A stretch of 64,000 bases of DNA from positions 5,642,001 to 5,706,000 of the forward strand of contig NZ_CP026304.1 of the NCBI RefSeq assembly GCF_003054555.1, in the 5' to 3' direction. Shown here piece after piece: positions 57,886 through 64,000 of the stretch. The DNA is from Streptomyces lunaelactis. Its GTDB lineage: Bacteria > Actinomycetota > Actinomycetes > Streptomycetales > Streptomycetaceae. The notes beneath the pieces were generated by a model. The model ran no database searches, was not told the origin of the DNA, and worked only from the letters and a program-made list of their open reading frames with translations. A program made the position numbers and the translations under genes. Position 1 is the stretch's first letter, and each line of letters begins with the position of its first letter.

Positions 57886-60087
57886 ATGGAATTTATGGGG
57901 GACAGGGCAACTCTGTTGGAGACAGGGCGGTTTGTGCGGCGGCATGCCGGAAACGTGGCAGATGCGACCATTTCTGCCGACGCCGCTGACAACGTTGACA
58001 GTTCCGGCAGCGGTGCGAGTGCCGACTCGGTGGAGACCGCCGGGGCCGAGGCACGGCACCGGCGTGCCGCCGACGGCGGCGACACCGCGTCGATGAGCGT
58101 GCTCGGCGCGCTGCTGCTGCGCCGCGGCGACCTCGACGGAGCCGAGCCCTATCTGCGTGCCGCGACCGCCGAGGGCGACCGCGCCGCCGCCAACAATCTG
58201 GGTGTCCTTCTCCACCAGCGTGGGTACGCCGATGAGGCCGCCGGGTGGTGGCGTATCGCCGCCGTCGCCGGTTCCGCGGCCGCGGCGCATGCGCTGGGGC
58301 GTCACTTCCGTGAGCGCGGCGACGAGCCCGCCGCGGAGTACTGGCTGCGCCAGTCCGCCGAGCAGGGGCACGCGCTGGGGGCGTACGCCCTCGCCGATCT
58401 TCTGGAGCACCGCAGCGATGCGGGCGCGGAGCGCTGGCTGCGCGCGGCTGCCGAGCAGGGGCACCGCGAGGCGGCGTACCGGCTCGCCCGCGCGCTGGAG
58501 CGCCGGGCGGCGGAGGAGGCGCGCGAGGGCGGGGACGTGGGCCTGGTGATGGGACGCGCGGGCCGTGGTGCGGGTGCGGGGCGTGCCGCTGTCGCTGGTC
58601 CGGCTGCCTCCGTGCGGGTGGGTCGCGGCAACGGTGGTAAGGCTGCCTCAGGCCGCGCCGGTCGAGGTGACGCCAGTGCGGCGGTAGCGGACGGAGTGGG
58701 CGTTGCGGGCCCGGCCGTCGCCGAGCGTACGGGTAACGACGTGAGTTCTGCCGGTGCTGAGGCGGGTCGTACGGGCAGCCCGGGCAGTCAGGGTGGCGCG
58801 GGCAGTCAGGGCAGCGCGGGCAGTCAGGGTGGCGCGAGCTCTGCCGACGCGGCCGCCGCCGATGGGCCCCAGCTGTCCGTACTCGACGAGGCCGCGCAGT
58901 GGTACCAGCAGGCCGCCGCGCGTGGGCACCGGCGGGCCGCGCTGCACCTCGGCGCGATCCTCGAGAAGCGCGGCGAGCTCAAGGAGGCCGGTCGCTGGTA
59001 CCTCACCTCCGCCAAGGACGGAGAGGCGCGCGCCGCCTGTGCGCTCGGGTTCCTGCTCCGGGACGCGGGCGACGAGGAGAGCGCAGCCGTGTGGTGGCTG
59101 CGTGCCGCGCAGGACGGTGACGGCAATGCCGCCAACGCCCTCGGCGCGCTGCACGCCGCCCGCGGGGAGCAGCAGACCGCCGAGCGCTGGTATCGCGCCG
59201 CCATGGACGCGGGTGACGTCAACGGCGCGTACAACCTGGGGCTGCTGTGCGCCGCCCAGGACCGTACGCCGCAGGCCGAGCAGTGGTACCGCCGTGCCGC
59301 CTACGCGGGGCACCGCGAGGCCGCCAACGCGCTCGCCGTACTGCTCCTGCAGGCCGGCGACGCGACCGGCGCCGAGCCCTGGTTCTCCAAGGCCGCCGAG
59401 GCCGGCAGCGTCGACGCCGCGTTCAACCTGGGCATCCTCCATGTCGGCCGGGACGACGACCGTACGGCCCTGAGGTGGTACGAGCGGGCAGCCGCCGCCG
59501 GTCACACCGAGGCCGCCCTCCAGGTCGGCATCGCCCTGCTCAGGGAGGGTGACGAGCAGGCCGCCGAGCGTCATCTGCGCTGCGCGGCGGGTGGTGGCAG
59601 CGCTGAGGCCGCCTTCCGGCTGGCCACCGTGCTCGACTCCCGGCAGCCGCCGCCGGGGCCGCCCGCGCTCGGTGAGGCGATGGCCGAGAAGAGCGAGTGC
59701 GAGGAGTGGTACGAGCGCGCCGCCGAGCAGGGGCACCGCCGTGCCCAGGTGCGGGTCGGCATGCTCGCCGCAGCCCGTGGCGACATGACCGACGCCGCCC
59801 GCTGGTACCGGGAGGCGGCGGAGGCGGGCAGCCGTAACGGTGCGTTCAACCTCGGGCTGCTTCTCGCCCGTGAGGGCAACGAGCGCGAGGCTGCCCTGTG
59901 GTGGGCTCGTGCAGCGCGCGCGGGGCACGGCCGCGCCGCGCTGCGCCTCGCGCTGCTCGCCGCCCGCAGGGGTGAGCTGACCGAAGGGCAGCGGTGGTGC
60001 GCGCGTGCCGTCGAGCTGGGTCCGGCGGAGGTTTCGGAGCGGGCCGCGCGGCTGCGCGAGGCGCTCCACCAGGAGCTCACGGCGTAG
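57886..60087 (+). CDS. Sel1/TPR-like repeat protein
   Basis: A 733-residue soluble protein made of roughly 15 Sel1-like helical repeats of about 36 residues, with the recurring pattern A-x-x-W-x-x-A-A-x-x-G-x-x-x-A (for example AAGWWRIAAVAGSAAAAHAL, AQWYQQAAARGHRRAALHL, AAVWWLRAAQDGDGNAANAL). A glycine/serine linker (about residues 225-325) with GSQGGAGSQGSAGSQGG repeats divides two repeat blocks. Such solenoids act as protein scaffolds. ATG 57886 or 57895. It lies alone between two identical initiator tRNA genes. Confidence 0.85.
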   Translation: MEFMGDRATLLETGRFVRRHAGNVADATISADAADNVDSSGSGASADSVETAGAEARHRRAADGGDTASMSVLGALLLRRGDLDGAEPYLRAATAEGDRAAANNLGVLLHQRGYADEAAGWWRIAAVAGSAAAAHALGRHFRERGDEPAAEYWLRQSAEQGHALGAYALADLLEHRSDAGAERWLRAAAEQGHREAAYRLARALERRAAEEAREGGDVGLVMGRAGRGAGAGRAAVAGPAASVRVGRGNGGKAASGRAGRGDASAAVADGVGVAGPAVAERTGNDVSSAGAEAGRTGSPGSQGGAGSQGSAGSQGGASSADAAAADGPQLSVLDEAAQWYQQAAARGHRRAALHLGAILEKRGELKEAGRWYLTSAKDGEARAACALGFLLRDAGDEESAAVWWLRAAQDGDGNAANALGALHAARGEQQTAERWYRAAMDAGDVNGAYNLGLLCAAQDRTPQAEQWYRRAAYAGHREAANALAVLLLQAGDATGAEPWFSKAAEAGSVDAAFNLGILHVGRDDDRTALRWYERAAAAGHTEAALQVGIALLREGDEQAAERHLRCAAGGGSAEAAFRLATVLDSRQPPPGPPALGEAMAEKSECEEWYERAAEQGHRRAQVRVGMLAAARGDMTDAARWYREAAEAGSRNGAFNLGLLLAREGNEREAALWWARAARAGHGRAALRLALLAARRGELTEGQRWCARAVELGPAEVSERAARLREALHQELTA
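58778..58836 (+). repeat. Tandem GSQGG/GSQGS repeat in the Sel1 protein linker
   Basis: GGGCAGTCAGGGTGGCGC and the close variant GGGCAGTCAGGGCAGCGC occur three times in a row, encoding GSQGGA, GSQGSA and GSQGGA in the linker between the two helical-repeat blocks. Confidence 0.6.
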
Positions 60088-60177
60088 GCGTGAGCTCCTG
60101 GTGGCCAAGGGGCGTCGTAGCGAGATGAATATCGATTTGCGCTGGTCGGTGGCGTGACGTAAGGTTCTGTTTACCGA

Positions 60178-60251
60178 CGCGGGGTGGAGCAGCTCGGTAG
60201 CTCGCTGGGCTCATAACCCAGAGGTCGCAGGTTCAAATCCTGTCCCCGCTA
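60178..60251 (+). tRNA. Initiator tRNA-fMet (CAT), second copy
   Basis: Same 74-nt sequence as the copy at 57609-57682: C1-T72 mismatch, GGG/CCC anticodon stem, anticodon CAT, no encoded CCA. Carries its own terminator just downstream. Confidence 0.96.
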
Positions 60252-60257
60252 CTGCAA

Positions 60258-60295
60258 GACGAAGGCCCGGATCCATCAGGATCCGGGCCTTCGTC
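60258..60295 (+). terminator. Terminator of the second tRNA-fMet
   Basis: Perfect 17-bp stem: left arm 60258-60274, loop ATCA, right arm 60279-60295. The inner nine pairs match the first copy's terminator; the outer pairs and loop differ. Confidence 0.85.
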
Positions 60296-60389
60296 GTACG
60301 CGCACTCCGCGCGCGGCTCCCGTGTACGACGAAGGCCCCGGCGCCTTGATCGGACCTTGATCGGCGCCGGGACCTTCCAAGCGTTTGTG

Positions 60390-60806
60390 TCAGGCGGACG
60401 CGCAGTTCGGGCACGTGCCCCTGTACGTCACTTCCACGCCGGAGATCGTGAAGCCGAAGCGCTCCGCGTCCGGGAGGTCCGCCATCGGGTTGCCCGACGG
60501 GTGGACGTCACGGATCGCGCCGCACTGGGCGCAGACCAGGTGCTGGTGCGGGCGGTGCGCGTTCGGGTCGTACCGCTTGGCGCGGCGGTCCGTCGACACC
60601 TCGAGTACTTCACCGAGGCTGACCAGCTCACCCAGGGTGTTGTAGACGGTCGCCCGGGAGATCTCGGGGAGCCTCGTCACGGCGCGGGCATGCACCTCGT
60701 CGGCCGTCAGGTGGACATGGTCGCCATCGAGGACCTCGGCCACGACGCGCCGCTGTGCCGTCAGGCGCCAGCCGCGTCCGCGAAGTCGTTCCAACAGGTC
60801 ACTCAT
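60390..60806 (-). CDS. catR: CatR: Fur/PerR family peroxide-responsive repressor
   Basis: A 138-residue Fur-family regulator. Winged helix: [36 protein letters not shown]. Metal sites: [13 protein letters not shown] (regulatory histidines and first CxxC) and a second pair CPNC near the end for structural zinc. Divergent from the catalase gene, as catR-catA is in S. coelicolor, where CatR represses the catalase until peroxide oxidises it. The ATG at 60806 lies 7 nt after TAGGCT (minus strand, 60814-60819), so the message is probably leaderless. Confidence 0.92.
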   Translation of the reverse strand: MSDLLERLRGRGWRLTAQRRVVAEVLDGDHVHLTADEVHARAVTRLPEISRATVYNTLGELVSLGEVLEVSTDRRAKRYDPNAHRPHQHLVCAQCGAIRDVHPSGNPMADLPDAERFGFTISGVEVTYRGTCPNCASA

Positions 60807-60868
60807 AAGGACAAGCCTAACAGTGAGGAGAACCAGATCCCGAACGGGTGTGACTTTGGATGTCTGCT

Positions 60869-60895
60869 TGACTTAGACAAAGTCCATCGTAGGAT
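60869..60895 (+). promoter_or_regulatory. Catalase promoter with overlapping candidate CatR operator
   Basis: TTGACT (60869-60874) as -35 and TAGGAT (60890-60895) as -10, spacer 15 bp. The perfect inverted repeat GACTT-AGACA-AAGTC (60870-60884) overlaps the -35, a suitable place for a Fur-type repressor. GACTTTGG nearby (60852-60859) may be a second half-site. Confidence 0.5.
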
Positions 60896-60950
60896 CGATA
60901 TCGGCATTCGCCAAGGGACAGGACTTGCAGGAATGACGCAGGAGGCGCAC

Positions 60951-62402
60951 GTGACGCAGGGACCGCTCACCACGGAGGCCGGCGCGCCGGTTGCCGACAA
61001 CCAGAACAGCGAGACCGCGGGCGTCGGCGGGCCGGTTCTGCTCCAGGACCAGGCTCTTCTCGAGAAGCTCGCGCACTTCAACCGTGAGCGCATCCCGGAG
61101 CGCATCGTGCACGCACGCGGCGCCGGCGCGTACGGCACCTTCACGCTGACCCGCGACGTGTCCCAGTGGACGCGTGCGAAGTTCCTCTCCGAGGTCGGCA
61201 AGCAGACCGAGACGTTCCTGCGCTTCTCCACCGTCGCGGGCAACCTCGGCTCGGCGGACGCGGTGCGTGACCCCCGCGGCTTCGCGCTGAAGTTCTACAC
61301 CGAAGAGGGCAACTACGACCTCGTCGGCAACAACACCCCGGTGTTCTTCATCAAGGACGCCATCAAGTTCCCCGACTTCATCCACACGCAGAAGCGCGAC
61401 CCCTACACGGGCTCGCAGGAAGCCGACAACGTCTGGGACTTCTGGGGTCTGAGCCCCGAGTCGACGCACCAGGTGACCTGGCTCTTCGGTGACCGCGGTA
61501 TCCCGGCGACCCTGCGCCACATGAACGGCTACGGCTCGCACACGTACCAGTGGAACAACGAGGCCGGCGAGGTCTTCTGGGTCAAGTACCACTTCAAGAC
61601 CGACCAGGGCATCAAGAACCTGACCTCGGACGAGGCCGCGCTGCTGGCCGGCGCCGACGCCGACTCGCACCAGCGCGACCTGCGCGAGTCCATCGAGCGC
61701 GGCGACTTCCCGTCCTGGACCGTGCAGGTGCAGATCATGCCGGCGGCCGAGGCGGCGAACTACCGCTTCAACCCGTTCGATCTGACCAAGGTCTGGCCGC
61801 ACGAGGACTACCCGCCGGTCGAGATCGGCAAGCTGGAGCTCAACCGCAACCCGGAGAACATCTTCGCCGAGGTCGAGCAGTCGATCTTCAGCCCCGCGCA
61901 CTTCGTGCCGGGCATCGGCCCGTCCCCGGACAAGATGCTCCAGGGTCGTCTCTTCGCGTACGGCGACGCCCACCGCTACCGCGTCGGCATCAACGCCGAC
62001 CACCTGCCGGTGAACCGCCCGCACGCCACCGAGGCGCGCACCAACTCCCGTGACGGCTTCCTGTACGACGGCCGCCACAAGGGCGCGAAGAACTACGAGC
62101 CGAACAGCTTCGGCGGCCCGTTCCAGACGGACAAGCCGCTGTGGCAGTCGACCGCAGTCACCGGCGGCACCGGCACTCACGAGGCCCCCAGCCACGCCGA
62201 GGACAGCGACTTCGTGCAGGCGGGCAACCTCTACCGGCTGATGTCGCAGGACGAGAAGGGCCGTCTGATCGAGAACCTCGCCGGGTTCATCTCGAAGGTG
62301 TCCCGCGACGACATCGCCGAGCGCGCGGTCAACAACTTCCGTCAGGCGGACGGTGACTTCGGCAAGCGGCTCGAGACCGCGGTCCAGGCACTCCGCGGCT
62401 GA
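60951..62402 (+). CDS. catA: Monofunctional heme catalase
   Basis: A 483-residue small-subunit clade catalase. Distal histidine in [12 protein letters not shown], asparagine in [10 protein letters not shown], proximal tyrosine in [14 protein letters not shown], plus [12 protein letters not shown] and [17 protein letters not shown]. It converts hydrogen peroxide to water and oxygen in the cytoplasm. GTG at 60951 with AGGAGG 5 nt upstream is preferred over an ATG at 60933. The catR gene is divergent, and a hairpin follows at 62487-62531. Confidence 0.95.
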   Translation: MTQGPLTTEAGAPVADNQNSETAGVGGPVLLQDQALLEKLAHFNRERIPERIVHARGAGAYGTFTLTRDVSQWTRAKFLSEVGKQTETFLRFSTVAGNLGSADAVRDPRGFALKFYTEEGNYDLVGNNTPVFFIKDAIKFPDFIHTQKRDPYTGSQEADNVWDFWGLSPESTHQVTWLFGDRGIPATLRHMNGYGSHTYQWNNEAGEVFWVKYHFKTDQGIKNLTSDEAALLAGADADSHQRDLRESIERGDFPSWTVQVQIMPAAEAANYRFNPFDLTKVWPHEDYPPVEIGKLELNRNPENIFAEVEQSIFSPAHFVPGIGPSPDKMLQGRLFAYGDAHRYRVGINADHLPVNRPHATEARTNSRDGFLYDGRHKGAKNYEPNSFGGPFQTDKPLWQSTAVTGGTGTHEAPSHAEDSDFVQAGNLYRLMSQDEKGRLIENLAGFISKVSRDDIAERAVNNFRQADGDFGKRLETAVQALRG

Positions 62403-62486
62403 CCCCCCTTTGCGGCCGAACCGCCGCCGCTCTCGCGGATGTGGTTGCTCGCCGTAGGGGTTCCTCAATTGATGGTTGCTCGCCGA

Positions 62487-62531
62487 ATACGAGGGCCGGA
62501 TCCCTGTCCAGCGGGTCCGGCCCTCTCGTAT
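62487..62531 (+). terminator. Terminator hairpin after the catalase gene
   Basis: GAGGGCCGGATCC (62491-62503) pairs with the reverse repeat ending CCGGCCCTC near 62524, and outer ATACGA/TCGTAT extends the stem with a 2-nt bulge. It lies 85 nt after the catA stop, before the convergent CBS gene. Confidence 0.75.
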
Positions 62532-62576
62532 GCGCACCAGCGCGTGCGAGCCTCGGCAGGTGGGGCCGTACAGGGC

Positions 62577-62978
62577 CTAGCCGGCCAGGGTCGCCGGGTG
62601 CCGCCCGGCCGGAGCCCAGCAGCGGATGATGTCGCGTACGGAGACGATGCCGACGGGCCCGTCGTTGTCGAGCACGATCAGATGCCGGAAGCCGCCGTGC
62701 GTCATGGCTTCCGCAGCCTCCTCCAGCGTCCAGGACGGCGCGGCGAATACGACGTCGGTGGTGGTGTGGGTGCCTGCGATCTCGAGGTCGGGGTCCTGTC
62801 CCAAGCCCACCGAGGTGAGGATGTCGCGCTCGGTCAGAATGCCCAGCCCGCCGGCGTCGGTGTCGAGGACGACTGCTGCGCCGATACGGCGGGCGGCCAT
62901 CAGGCGGGCGGCCTGGCGGAGTGTGTGTGCGGGTCCGATGGTGAGGACCACCGTGCTCATGGCGTCACGGACGAGCAT
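62577..62978 (-). CDS. Two-CBS-domain protein
   Basis: A 133-residue protein with two CBS motifs: VRDAMSTVVLTIGPAHTLRQ then AAVVLDTDAGGLGILTERDI, and TDVVFAAPSWTLEEAAEAM then LIVLDNDGPVGIVSVRDII. Tandem CBS domains bind adenine nucleotides and act as energy sensors. ATG at 62978 with AAGGAGGT about 10 nt upstream. Alone between the catalase and hisN genes. The partner protein is unknown. Confidence 0.88.
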   Translation of the reverse strand: MLVRDAMSTVVLTIGPAHTLRQAARLMAARRIGAAVVLDTDAGGLGILTERDILTSVGLGQDPDLEIAGTHTTTDVVFAAPSWTLEEAAEAMTHGGFRHLIVLDNDGPVGIVSVRDIIRCWAPAGRHPATLAG

Positions 62979-63195
62979 TGATGGAGCCACCTCCTTGGTG
63001 GATCGGCCGTTCGGGAACCGATTCACAAGTTCACAAGTGGGGGGACTCTCAGAGTCGCAGTGTTGCGGGGCGGCAGCAAGGGGGCGCGCGCCGCCGGTTG
63101 GGCGGCGCGCGGAAGCTGATGGAATCGGTGTATGCGCCCGTCGGCGCGGGTGAACCGAAACTGCCCGGTCAGCGCCCCTGGGCCAGTACGAAGCC

Positions 63196-63253
63196 GTCAG
63201 TACCGCTCGTTCGGCGCCCGGGGATCCGTACCACTCGGTCAGTACCGCTGGTT
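63196..63253. repeat. Partial duplication of the hisN 3' end
   Basis: GTCAGTACCGCTCGTT at 63196-63211 repeats, with one mismatch, GTCAGTACCGCTGGTT at 63238-63253, which holds the last codons and stop of hisN. The copies are 42 bp apart. It suggests small slippage or duplication just past the gene end. Confidence 0.45.
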
Positions 63254-64000
63254 GAGATAGCCGAGCAGTTCCTCGTGCAGCAGGCCGTTGGACGCCGCCG
63301 CGTTGCCGCTGTGCGGACCCTTGCGTCCGTCGAGACCGGTGAACGATCCGCCCGCCTCCTGGACCACGATCGCGGTCGCCGCCATGTCCCACAACGACAG
63401 CTCCGGCTCGGCACAGATGTCCACCGAACCCTCGGCGACCATCATGTACGGCCAGAAATCGCCGTAACCGCGCGTGCGCCAGCAGGCCCGGGTCAGGTCC
63501 ATGAACCCGTCGAGCCGCCCCGACTCCTCCCAGCCCGTCAGCGACGAGTACGCGAACGAGGCATCCGGGATCCGGCCGACCTTGGAGACCCGCAGCCGGC
63601 TCGCGGAGGTCAGACTGCGGCCCGTGTACGCGCCGCCGCCCTGCGCGGCCCACCAGCGGCGGCCCAGCGCCGGGGCCGAGACCACACCCACGACCGGCTG
63701 GTAGCCGCCCTCTCCCTGCACCATCAGCGAGATCAGCGTCGCCCACACCGGCACACCGCGTACGTAGTTCTTGGTGCCGTCGATCGGGTCGATGACCCAG
63801 CGGCGGGGGCCGGTGCCCTCGATGCCGTACTCCTCGCCGAGGATCGCGTCCCGCGGCCGTGCCCGCTTGAGCTGCCCGCGGATCAGCTCCTCCGCCCCCT
63901 TGTCGGCCTCGCTCACCGGGGTCATGTCCGGCTTGGTCTCCACCTTGAGGTCCAGGGCCTTGAACCGGTCCATGGTGGCGGCGTCCGCGGCGTCCGCGAG
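63239..64000 (-). CDS. hisN: HisN: histidinol-phosphate phosphatase (inositol-monophosphatase fold), start outside window
   Basis: 253 C-terminal residues of an IMPase-fold phosphatase; the frame is still open at the last base of the window, so the N-terminus is missing. Metal motifs: ILGEEYG, WVIDPIDGTKNYVRG and LSLWDMAATAIVVQEAGG. The conserved PVSEADKGAEELIRG precedes them. In S. coelicolor the gene at this place is HisN, which dephosphorylates histidinol phosphate in histidine synthesis. Broad inositol-phosphate activity is an alternative. Confidence 0.88.
   Translation of the reverse strand, partial: LADAADAATMDRFKALDLKVETKPDMTPVSEADKGAEELIRGQLKRARPRDAILGEEYGIEGTGPRRWVIDPIDGTKNYVRGVPVWATLISLMVQGEGGYQPVVGVVSAPALGRRWWAAQGGGAYTGRSLTSASRLRVSKVGRIPDASFAYSSLTGWEESGRLDGFMDLTRACWRTRGYGDFWPYMMVAEGSVDICAEPELSLWDMAATAIVVQEAGGSFTGLDGRKGPHSGNAAASNGLLHEELLGYLNQRY

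Noticed and set aside
57609..60251. tRNA pair as an integrative-element attachment site
   Set aside because: No integrase, excisionase or phage-like gene lies between the copies; both are full-length tRNAs with their own terminators.
60873..62537. 554-aa minus-strand frame opposite the catalase gene
   Set aside because: Shadow of catA, which has all catalytic motifs.

Overview
The window is chromosomal DNA of a Streptomyces or very close relative. Evidence: very high G+C, dense short-spaced genes with many GTG/TTG starts, a WhiB-family regulator with AT-hook (WblC/WhiB7), a CatR-catalase pair, and a block of genes in the order I remember from Streptomyces chromosomes and, in outline, from Mycobacterium tuberculosis (Rv3193c to Rv3211). 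No phage, insertion sequence, integron, CRISPR array or rRNA was seen. Two identical initiator tRNA genes are present.

Layout. 1-7.8 kb: the end of a lipoprotein, CorA, a SUFU-domain protein, a zinc-ribbon protein, a PHP phosphoesterase, MarC, a NYN-domain nuclease and an alpha/beta hydrolase with a probable frameshifted N-terminus. 7.9-15.4 kb: DEAD-box RNA helicase with a long repetitive basic tail, ferritin-like protein, DUF3107, TetR, hydrolase and a membrane-anchored metzincin (DUF3152). 15.4-20.5 kb: a remnant of an ABC-transporter ATPase, then a four-gene overlapping operon (PelF-type glycosyltransferase, 8-TM protein, sugar-nucleotide epimerase, spherulin-4-type glycosidase) that looks like an exopolysaccharide locus inserted into the conserved block. 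20.6-27 kb: MoeZ, a secreted TAP-like peptidase, a large LPG-synthase-like/kinase-like membrane protein and an alkyltransferase-like protein.

27-41.5 kb is a genome-maintenance and stress block: AdnA-lipoprotein-AdnB (end-resection helicase-nuclease), M20 peptidase, NudC, mycoredoxin, UvrD2, and WblC behind a leader of about 600 nt with an AT-rich autoregulatory-type promoter, an upstream ORF and a strong intrinsic terminator. 41.6-48.5 kb: small zinc protein, ABC1 kinase, an orphan ThiF-like protein, a YgjP-type metallopeptidase, and an operon of TerD-AIM24 plus two AIM24 paralogues. 48.5-57.6 kb: Nudix, DUF2342, epimerase, MoaE, a 56-aa membrane protein, a PDZ-Lon-like protease, PPA1309 and UPF0182. 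57.6-64 kb: tRNA-fMet, Sel1-repeat protein, a second tRNA-fMet, CatR/catalase, a CBS protein, and HisN running off the right end.

Many genes appear leaderless: a TANNNT box lies 6-7 nt before the start codon. Tandem repeats recur in linkers and tails of several proteins (DEAD helicase, AdnA, AdnB, Sel1 protein). Product names rest on motif recognition by eye; no database search was run.
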